Source of the DNA: Trifolium pratense
Lineage: Eukaryota > Streptophyta > Magnoliopsida > Fabales > Fabaceae
NCBI RefSeq assembly: GCF_020283565.1
Contig: NC_060060.1
Coordinates: 11,718,001 to 11,782,000 of the forward strand
Length of the DNA: 64,000 nt
Direction of reading: 5' to 3'
Positions 48,430-56,166 of the stretch are shown here, piece by piece. Under the pieces are notes generated by a model. It ran no database searches and had not been told where the DNA came from. It saw only the letters and a program-made list of their open reading frames with translations. Every line of letters starts with the position of its first letter. Position 1 is the stretch's first letter. The translations under genes were made by a program, and so were the position numbers.

Positions 48430-48757
48430 ATTTGAGGTTCCGTTTGTTACGAATTAAAAAAATAGTGATTTTGATATCAAATAATTTAGAGATTAGATTT
48501 TAGAGATTTTATAGAAAAGTATAATTTGTTTTGTGTTTGTTTATTATAGTAAGAATCACTAAAATAATTTTTAGTTTGTTTGGATACAACATGTAAAAGT
48601 GATTTTTTATTACAAAATAAGTTTCACCTCTTAATATTTGTTTTCTCTCTCCTCTACAAAAAATCTATTATTTGAGAAGCTACTCTTAGCAGCTTCTTAT
48701 TTTTAGCTGTTTTCTGATTATTTTTAGATTATGATTATTTTAAAAATCTATAACAAA
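48430..48757. mobile_element. Possible MITE interrupted by the gypsy element
   Basis: The left end GGTTCCGTTTGTTACG and the sequence past the gypsy element (GCTATAACAAACGCCC, about 61900-61915) are inverted relative to each other. An AT-rich middle is shared by both flanks (AAAAGTGATT, AAAATAAG). Joining the two sides at the CGGAT duplication would give one AT-rich MITE of about 400 bp. Confidence 0.4.
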
Positions 48758-48762
48758 CGGAT

Positions 48763-49237
48763 TGTTCTGGTAAAAAACAAGGGGGTTTGTATTATTGATC
48801 AAAGGGTGTGATTACACTCAGTTCAATTCCCAACAACCTTGGGAGTTTAATAATTCAGGATTCGATCCTTTTACAAATGAGAGTATGGAGCTATTTATAG
48901 AGCTTCTAGTCTTCTTCTCCAAGCAAGGATTCCTAAAAATCCGGTCCTTAGCATCTTCTTCGGTGGTATGGCGTGAAAATAGGGATGAGAACCTTGGTCT
49001 CCAAGCTATGGCAGTTGCGAGAAGTTTATTTCTTCCTTCTTAAGTTAGCGGTTGATACAAGGAAGAAGAAGATATTTTCCGTAACGCAGAATCCAACCTT
49101 TTTTGGCGTTGTCTTAGAATTGATGGTCGCGCCCTAGCCTCTAATCGCATGTTTGTGTTTTACTTGCTTTGGGCTTATCATCCTTTTTACTCTAATTGGG
49201 CTTATTGGATATTTTCTTAAGCCCATTGCCCAGTCCA
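48763..49237 (-). repeat. 3' LTR of the Tat element
   Basis: 475 bp. It differs from the other LTR at one place that I can find: A at 49149 where the 5' LTR has C (61746). An apparent 82-codon plus-strand ORF is shared by both LTRs and is not considered a gene. Confidence 0.95.
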
Positions 49238-49436
49238 CAGCCCCCCAAGCACGAAGTCCAAAGGGATGAAGTGCTTGAGTATGATTCGAATTTTCCCTCT
49301 AAAATTTGTAACGCGGGAACGGTTTCATCACGTTTCTCCCCACTTTCTGATGCACGATCTCGCTCTCCTATGCCGTATCTATCAACCGTTTCTCCATTTA
49401 CTGATGACACGATCGGATATTTCCTCTATAAAATGG

Positions 49437-49443
49437 ATCACTC
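49437..49443 (+). promoter_or_regulatory. TATA box of antisense gene 1
   Basis: TATAAAA in TTCCTCTATAAAATGG, 62 bp before the ATG at 49505. Confidence 0.5.
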
Positions 49444-49504
49444 GATGATAGGATCCGCTCATCACCTTTTCACCTGCTTACCTAACAGTTTTCTTTCTTA
49501 CAGT

Positions 49505-50149
49505 ATGTCTCCCAAAAATCCTCCCTTTGAATGTGGTCAATCCCCTGCTTCCCCCGTCATCAAGCGGCTCCGCCGTATGTTGACCCTGAGTACGGAGGAC
49601 TTAATGGACGATTTTGGTGAATTCTCGGAATTTGTCAAAGAGCTTAATGACTATTGCTGGAGGCTGACCAAGGAAGAGAAGCGTTTTCTTGACAGTGTGC
49701 TGCGTCTAGAGAAGGAGTTAAAGGATAGTGCATCCTTCGTGATTGCTGTGGAGAATGTCAAAGAATGCCATGCCGAAGTTACCGAAGCTGTCGACAGCCA
49801 GATAGAGATCACGAAAGAAACCATGGGTGTGCAGGAGGAAATCTTAGGGATATGCTTCAACGAGGAGCGGAGAGTGGACGATCGTTTGGCGCTGCTGAAC
49901 AAGGAGATGAAGCCGCTTGTGAAGAGGAAAAGGACTCTTCAAGGCGAAATCAGGGACGATGTCACTAAGCTGATTTCTAGGCGTCACTCCCTGGTGGACC
50001 TATTGGACAAGCAGAACGAACTGAGAGAGGATTTGAAGCCTATTGAAGAAAACATGGTGAAGGCTAAAAGGGTGAAACGAGCGTTGGAGGAGATGCATCG
50101 TATCGCCGTCGCCAATGCCAGTGAATTGGGAGGTTCCACCATGCCATGA
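49505..50149 (+). CDS. Antisense gene 1 of the Tat element, coiled-coil protein
   Basis: 214 codons from the ATG at 49505 (MSPKNPPFECGQSPASPVIK). The frame stays open upstream into the LTR, but the TATA box at 49437 argues for this start. A proline/serine-rich N-terminus precedes a long charged helical region (residues about 25-205) rich in E, K, R and L, with a weak heptad pattern (LDSVLRLEKELKDSASF; LLNKEMKPLVKRKRTLQGEI). No catalytic motif is visible. It lies on the strand opposite gag-pol, just inside the 3' LTR. Antisense ORFs in this position are known from Tat-lineage elements; their role is unknown. The frame is intact. Confidence 0.65.
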   Translation: MSPKNPPFECGQSPASPVIKRLRRMLTLSTEDLMDDFGEFSEFVKELNDYCWRLTKEEKRFLDSVLRLEKELKDSASFVIAVENVKECHAEVTEAVDSQIEITKETMGVQEEILGICFNEERRVDDRLALLNKEMKPLVKRKRTLQGEIRDDVTKLISRRHSLVDLLDKQNELREDLKPIEENMVKAKRVKRALEEMHRIAVANASELGGSTMP

Positions 50150-50493
50150 AGTTCCTGCTCGCCAACTTTTCCCTTTATGCTTTTTTCCTTGCGTGTTTGT
50201 AATTTGCTTTTGCATTTAAGACATTCCTTGTTTGTTCTTCATACTTTTTGCTTTCGTTGTATTTCCTTTTAAGTAATTTGAATTTCAATCTTTCCTTTTC
50301 CGTTATACGCTGCTTTCTATTTCTGCTAGTATCGCCCTCCTCTAAAATCTCCATTAACTTAAATGGGTCAAACATTGACTCCTTGGAAAGATAAAAATAA
50401 CGGTTCTCAAGACAGTCAAACCAAAGTAGTTGCGACCGTCCAAGCATTAATTACGACCGTTAATAACGATGTTAGGGTAGGGCAAGATTGGCT

Positions 50494-50500
50494 ATAAATA
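50494..50500 (+). promoter_or_regulatory. TATA box of antisense gene 2
   Basis: TATAAAT in GATTGGCTATAAATATCAAC, a strong plant TATA context, 46 bp before the ATG at 50547. Confidence 0.6.
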
Positions 50501-50546
50501 TCAACTGTTATTCTCATATTTCATCAACTTGTTTTGAATCTTTATT

Positions 50547-50864
50547 ATGGAAAATAACAATGCGAAAAAACCTGTTGCCAGAAGCACCCCGCCTCAGCGA
50601 AGGAAGAAAAGGGTAGAGGTGTCTACCTCCAACTCCACTCGCTCCCGAAGGTCTAAGGATGTAAAAAAGGTGGAGGTTATCGTTCTTTCCTCGGATACCT
50701 CCGATTCTGGTAGTGGCGATGAGGATTACGTTTCGTTTCTGGAGACCTACATTCCTCCTGAGCTTCGTGCTTCTTCGTCCAGTGAAGAAGAAGGGTCCCG
50801 GGTCACCGTGGAATCTAAGAAGACTTTCCCTGGGCCTGCGCAAAAGGATTCGGAGTCTGATTGA
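50547..50864 (+). CDS. Antisense gene 2 of the Tat element, small disordered protein
   Basis: 105 codons starting MENNNAKKPVARSTPPQRRK. The basic N-terminal third has possible nuclear-localisation clusters (RRKKR, RSRRSK). Then comes the hydrophobic strand VEVIVL followed at once by SSDTSDSGSGDED, which looks like a phospho-regulated SUMO-interacting motif. The C-terminal part is acidic and serine-rich (SSSSEEEGS). No enzyme domain. It has its own TATA box 46 bp upstream, sits 400 bp past antisense gene 1, and has a T-rich 3' flank with AATAAAG at about 50930. Function unknown. Confidence 0.55.
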   Translation: MENNNAKKPVARSTPPQRRKKRVEVSTSNSTRSRRSKDVKKVEVIVLSSDTSDSGSGDEDYVSFLETYIPPELRASSSSEEEGSRVTVESKKTFPGPAQKDSESD

Positions 50865-51308
50865 TAAGATTTTAGGATTTTTCCCTGTAGCCTTGATTTC
50901 GCCTCGTTGTACTTTTTATTTGCTGCTAATAATAAAGATTTCTTTTCTTGCCTTGAGCGGAATGCCTTACTTTATGTCTTGTCTTTGCTTTATTTTATGT
51001 CTTGCCTCTCCTTGATTCTTGGCTTTTTCTCATTGGGCGTTGTTTTGGATATCTTTGTCGCGCCCCCAAGGCGAACCAAGTTTTAGCTTTTTTGGCGAGG
51101 TAATGCGTCCTGGCGTGACCCTTCCTTTAAAGGCGCTATAGATAGCTACCTCGCCTGTGGGCGTGGTTTTTTTTTTTTAACTGTCTGACGATAAATCTTC
51201 CATGATTTACTCTTGAGATGCGCGCTTTGACACGTATTTAATCCGACGACGCGTGCGTTACCTCTTGCTTCAACTTCTGGACTTCAAACAGCCGAAAAGG
51301 TTTTCCTC

Positions 51309-51317
51309 TTTAAATAG
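51309..51317 (+). promoter_or_regulatory. TATA-like element of antisense gene 3
   Basis: TTTAAATAG followed by a CT-rich stretch, about 240 bp before the ATG at 51555. A likely 5' UTR intron (51470-51544, AAG|GTATTT...CTTTAG) lies between. Confidence 0.4.
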
Positions 51318-51554
51318 TATCTCTATTTCTCTTTCCCCTTACTTATTTCTTCTAGCAGATCCGTACTCTTTTTCGCATATCCTTCTTCGATTCACCAGCA
51401 AGCCTTTGTTCAACGCTTCGTGTTAGGACGCTTCCAGCTTATTGCTCCAAGCTTTGTCAGTTTCCTAAGGTATTTTCTTTTATACCTTATTCTTTTTCGC
51501 CGGTTTGGTCTGTGTTGCGTAGGAACCCTAATTTTCTGCTTTAGGTTTAGAAAG

Positions 51555-53665
51555 ATGGTTATTTTGAGGGAGTTAGATGATAATGAGGGGAGGGTTCCTA
51601 TTTCTGCTCCTAGTTATCTCGAATGGGCGCAACAAGTTCGCGCCCACTATACTAGGGCTAACGGTGTACTTAATAGCCGAGGATTTTACTCGGAATTGTG
51701 GGGTTTTGATGTTGGGAGTAGTAGTAGTGATAGTGATAGTGATAGTGGTAGTGTTGATAGTGGTAATGACAGTGATTGCGTCATAATCTCCCCTTCCTCT
51801 TTCACAGGAAAGCGGAAGAATCCTTGTCGAGATCTGGTTGTTGCTGGTTATACTCCCGTCACCATGGAAGTTTCTTCAAAGTATACCAACACGGAAATGG
51901 TGAGGAGCTTTAGGAAAGCCGTCAAGCTTTCAGACCCCTCTCATGAAGATCTTATTATATCCGAACCCGTCAGAGAGGACGAGTTTGTATTTTCCAAGAA
52001 TGATAACCCGCCGCATTATTTCTATCTTTATACCGGCGTAATCCAACCCCTCAACATTTGGTTACCTTTTACTTCCTTTGAGGCGGAGATATTGAAGGTT
52101 CTCAACGTCGCCCCCACCTAACTCCATCCTAATAGTTGGGCCTTTATCAAAGCCTATGAGGTAATGTGTTCTGGCTTCGAATTGGAGCCTTCAATTGGCG
52201 TTTTTTTTCTCTTTCTACCACATAAAGAACTTGAAGCCGCAAACTTTGGTCTCTCTTAGCAGTCAACCTAACCGTCGCCTTCTGAGTCTATACGCTTCCA
52301 ACTTCAAGAACTTTAAGAATTCTTTCTTTCGAGTTCGTAGTGCTGAGAAATTTTCTGACTTGATGTATGATGAGGTTGATGATCCTCTATTCCCTTTCTA
52401 CTGGACTGATAACCCTAGGCTTATCAAGGGTGCTATCTTTGAGGCCTTAAGCGATTTTGAGCAAGATACCGTCAACTTCCTTGACTCCTATGCTCTTATG
52501 GATACCGCCGATATTCTTAGATGTGAGGGTAATAGTGAAGCCCTGACAGAGTATTTACGTAAGTAGCGCATTTGGTATTTTTCTACTTCTGTTTAATGTT
52601 GATCTCGCCTTATTATTAACTCTTGCCTTTTTTTTTTTTACTTTTGCAGAGAGAATGAGGACTATTTCTAATGATGAGAGACTGGCATTCTTAGCTAAGG
52701 CTCGCCAGCAAAAAGCAAATCCTGTTGTCGCCGTGATTGATCCACTGCAAAAGCTGCAAGTGGAGGAAGCTGCTATGAAGGAAGGGCGGAGCAAGAAGAA
52801 GCATGAGGGGCGTATTCGTGTCGAGATCCCGGGAAAAACGGCCTCCGGAGCAGAGGAGACCGAGGGTGTCGCTCCTCCTCCTCCCAAAAAACAGAGGGTC
52901 GAGAGTACTACTCAAACGGTCAAGGACGCCTCCAAAGGCAAAGGCGTGGCTTCTAGTTCTTCTCAGCCCCCCTCTCAAGACGCCGATGCCGATGCTTCTC
53001 TTACCTGGAGCTCTTTTGATCCTTTTGATTTCATTGAAAGGGGAGTGACTATGGTTGGTGATATGACTCGCTTCACCAACACTCCTACCGCAGATCTAAG
53101 GAAGAAGGCTTTGGAATACGAGGTGAAGGGCACTCTTCTCAACTACTTGCTGACAAATCGCCAAGAACAAGAGGTCCAAGAGGCGAAGCAGAAGGTGAAG
53201 GCCGTTGATGATAACCTTGCTGATATTGAGAAGAGATATACTGAGACCAAGACCAAGTTGGAGGCAGATATTAAGAAGCTGAAGGAAGAACAGGAAGGCG
53301 AGGCGGAGAGGTTGAGGAAAGAGTATGAGGAGAAGTTGGCAAAGATTAAGGAAAGCTACGCCGCTTCTGAGACTAAGCTTAAAGAGAATGCAGCTGCTCA
53401 GGATGAGAAAATTTCTAAGCTTTCCAAGGAGAGGGATGCGGCGGTGTTTTCTGCTGGGACTTTGGGCGAGGAAAAGGCTAGGTTGGAGAGTGATGTCACA
53501 GAGCTTCAGCTCTATGCCGCCAGTCAATATGACGAAGGTTTTTCTTTTGCCATTGAGCAGGTCAAGCTGCTTTTCCCCGATCTCGATGCTAAGCGCCTTG
53601 GCGAAGCTGATGCCATGAATCAGATTGTTGACGGCAGACTCGTCCCTTACGTTCCTCCTCAGTGA
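51555..53665 (+). pseudogene. Antisense gene 3 of the Tat element, PF04195-like, one intron, two lesions
   Basis: Reading starts MVILRELDDNEGRVPISAP. After a serine/aspartate run and the SIM-like CVIISPSS, a region with PLNIWLPFTSFEAEILKVLN, LHPNSWAFIKAYEVM and FFSFYHIKNL matches the pattern of the plant 'putative gypsy-type transposon' domain (PF04195). A stop (TAA, 52119-52121) replaces an expected codon just before LHPNSW. A frameshift occurs at eight Ts (52201-52208). Exon 1 ends at 52558, and a 91-bp GT-AG intron (52559-52649) leads in frame to exon 2 (RMRTISNDERLAFLAKAR). The C-terminal half has a proline/basic linker, then a long coiled coil (about 53150-53510) and ends VDGRLVPYVPPQ. 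With the lesions only truncated products are possible, unless they are sequencing errors. Confidence 0.7.
52559..52649 (+). other. Spliceosomal intron in antisense gene 3
   Basis: Donor GTAAGT (52559-52564), a T-rich run TTTTTTTTTTACTTTTGCAG at the 3' end, 91 bp. Splicing joins ...LTEYLQ to RMRTISNDE in frame and removes an in-frame TAG. As an intron on the strand opposite gag-pol, it would not be recognised in the genomic RNA of the element. Confidence 0.75.
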
Positions 53666-54004
53666 ATGACTTCTTTTCCCTTTGTTGTAGTGACTTTTGT
53701 TCTTGCCCTTCTGTGGCTTTTTGTAACTATTTTGTATGCCCTTTTTGTGGCTTTTTGTAACCATTTTGTATGCCCTTTTTGTGGCTTTGAACAATTTACC
53801 CCTTGTCTGGGTCCTTTATAAATTTCTTTATTTGCCTGATTTCTTCTCTTCATAACTTTATGGATTATTTTTGCATTACGTTGTGAGGTAACGCCTTCTG
53901 TCGTTCTCGTCTAGGAAACTCTGTCCTTGCACCTGCGACATCTTCGACTTTTTATAATAATTGTAAATTGATACAAATAGCTTTGTACCTGTTGTCTTTT
54001 GGCG

Positions 54005-55243
54005 TTATAATGAATCGCCTGCTTCGGTTGTGTATAAGCTCCTTCTGATGTTGATAATCTCGCCTTTCTTTGCTGTATCTTTTTCTGACGTACCCAACTC
54101 GTAAGACTTACAGGTAACGCCAAGGCTTTGCAACCTTTTTAATTTTTCTTTTTCTGACGTACCCAACTCGTAAGACTTACAGGTAACGCCAAGGCTTTGC
54201 AACCTTTTTGATTTTTCTTTTTCTGACGTACCCAACTCGTAAGACTTACAGGTAACGCCAAGGCTTTGCAACCTTTTTAATTTTTCTTTTTCTGACGTAC
54301 CCAACTCGTAAGACTTACAGGTGACGCCAAGGCTTTGCAACCTTTTTAATTTTTCTTTTTCTGACGTACCCAACTCGTAAGACTTACAGGTGACGCCAAG
54401 GCTTTGCAACCTTTTTAATTTTTCTTTTTCTGACGTACCCAACTCGTAAGACTTACAGGTGACGCCAAGGCTTTGCAACCTTTTTAATTTTTCTTTTTCT
54501 GACGTACCCAACTCGTAAGACTTACAGGTGACGCCAAGGCTTTGCAACCTTTTTGATTTTTCTTTTTCTGACGTACCCAACTCGTAAGACTTACAGGTAA
54601 CGCCAAGGCTTTGCAACCTTTTTTATTTTTCTTTTTCTGACGTACCCAACTCGTAAGACTTACAGGTAACGCCAAGGCTTTGCAACCTTTTTAATTTTTC
54701 TTTTTCTGACGTACCCAACTCGTAAGACTTACAGGTGACGCCAAGGCTTTGCAACCTTTTTAATTTTTCTTTTTCTGACGTACCCAACTCGTAAGACTTA
54801 CAGGTAACGCCAAGGCTTTGCAACCTTTTTAATTTTTCTTTTTCTGACGTACCCAACTCGTAAGACTTACAGGTGACGCCAAGGCTTTGCAACCTTTTTA
54901 ATTTTTCTTTTTCTGACGTACCCAACTCGTAAGACTTACAGGTGACGCCAAGGCTTTGCAACCTTTTTAATTTTTCTTTTTCTGACGTACCCAACTCGTA
55001 AGACTTACAGGTGACGCCAAGGCTTTGCAACCTTTTTGATTTTTCTTTTTCTGACGTACCCAACTCGTAAGACTTACAGGTAACGCCAAGGCTTTGCAAC
55101 CTTTTTAATTTTTCTTTTTCTGACGTACCCAACTCGTAAGACTTACAGGTGACGCCAAGGCCTTTCAACCTTGTTTTTGGTTCAGCGCTCACATCTGAGT
55201 TGATCTTTAATAAAGATTCAGAGCTCAAGTTTGAGATAACCAT
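54005..55243 (-). other. Repeat-encoded reading frame after pol (uncertain coding)
   Basis: From the ATG at 55243 (MVISNLSSESLLKINSDVSAE) the frame runs through seven or so 23-residue repeats to a stop at 54623. Read through, it continues for eight more repeats to 54005. Each repeat has a cysteine (VTCKSYE) and a charged SEKEKLKR part. The A/G variant is synonymous; the L/S/stop variant is not. Because 69 is a multiple of three, an open frame may be chance. It sits downstream of pol on the same strand, in what would be the 3' UTR. Confidence 0.3.
54085..55170 (-). repeat. 69-bp tandem array, about 16 copies
   Basis: The unit CTGACGTACCCAACTCG... recurs with exact 69-bp spacing (54085, 54154, 54223 ... 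55120). Copies differ almost only at two places: GGTAACG/GGTGACG, and the base before ATTTTTC (A, G or once T). On the minus strand the unit is 23 codons (GVTCKSYELGTSEKEK plus KRLQSL), open through the array except for one TAA in the ninth copy read from that side. Tandem arrays in the 3' region of Tat/Ogre elements are documented and can seed satellites. Confidence 0.95.
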
Positions 55244-55531
55244 TTTTGTTGATTCAGATCCCGTAACTTAATCAGGTTAATGCAAATATTTTGAGATATG
55301 CAGGAAGATATAAACTACTAGAATTTTGAAATTCAATGAGCCTCGATAAAAACCCCAGTTAAAACAGGGGAAAAGAGTGTCTCATTGTTTTTTATTCATT
55401 TATGAAAACGGTTCTTATACATCATTTAAAAATATTGCTAAAAGAAGAGGATGGTTTTACTTATTCTTCCACCAATAAAGTGATGCTCCGCGATTAGCTA
55501 TAGTAGAACTTTAGGTTTGCTACGTTCCACG

Positions 55532-56166
55532 TAGGGATGGCAATGGGCGCCCACGGGTGCGGGTTTGAGTGATACCAAACCCACACCCGAAATCAACACC
55601 CAAACCCAAACCCAAACCCAAATCTGTTCGGGTGGCAAAACCACACCCACGCCCACACCCATTGGGTTCGGGTTTTTTACACCCAAACCCAAACCCACAA
55701 CACATTTTGTACTACTTTGCAAATTTAAGCAAAACAAGGTAAATTTAAGCAAAAACAATGGAATTTAAACATATTGTCAATCACTTAGCAAAAACATAGG
55801 TTTAAAATTACAAGGGAATTTAAAATTACAAAATAGTCTTTCAAGAAATTAAATTACAACTAAACCAAAATTAAGTTCTTCCAACTTTCAAGCAAAATTC
55901 AAACACAATTTTGGTTTGTGGTTTGTGAAAAACCTAATTTTACTTTTACACTTATATATATATGTGGGGGTATTTAGGTAATTTTAACATGTTTCGGGTG
56001 GGTGTATGGGTTTCGGGTGTGGGTTTGAGTGATACCAAACCCACACCCATATTTTCGGGTGTCACCCAAACCCAAACCCAAACCCAGTCAATTCGGGTTT
56101 CGCCCGTTGACTTGAGTTTGGGTTCGGGTGGGTCTCACGGGTTTGGGTTTTTCTGCCATCCCTAGA
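55532..56166. mobile_element. Non-autonomous hAT-type element inside pol
   Basis: Inverted ends TAGGGATGGCA (55532-55542) and TGCCATCCCTA (56154-56164), with two extra bases (GA) on the right. Flanking 8-mers GTTCCACG (55524-55531) and CTTCCACG (56167-56174) differ at one base. About 150 bp at each end is filled with CCCAAA/GGGTTTGG/CACCC words; the middle is AT-rich with no ORF. This is the same design (rich subterminal repeats, 8-bp duplication) as the element at 3.36 kb but with different motifs. Confidence 0.85.

Noticed and set aside
48795..49043. 82-codon ORF present in both gypsy LTRs
   Set aside because: Identity is explained by LTR duplication. No domain.
53096..53853. Minus-strand ORF of 232 codons opposite antisense gene 3
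   Set aside because: It is the complement of a low-complexity coiled-coil coding region, which tends to leave the opposite frame open.
54085..55170. CRISPR-like or minisatellite reading of the 69-bp array
   Set aside because: Units are contiguous with no unique spacers, and the array is inside a plant retrotransposon.
55560..55710. Interstitial telomere-like CCCAAA/CCCAAACCC repeats
   Set aside because: The words are CCCAAA and CACCC, not the plant telomere CCCTAAA, and they mirror the other end of the hAT-type element.
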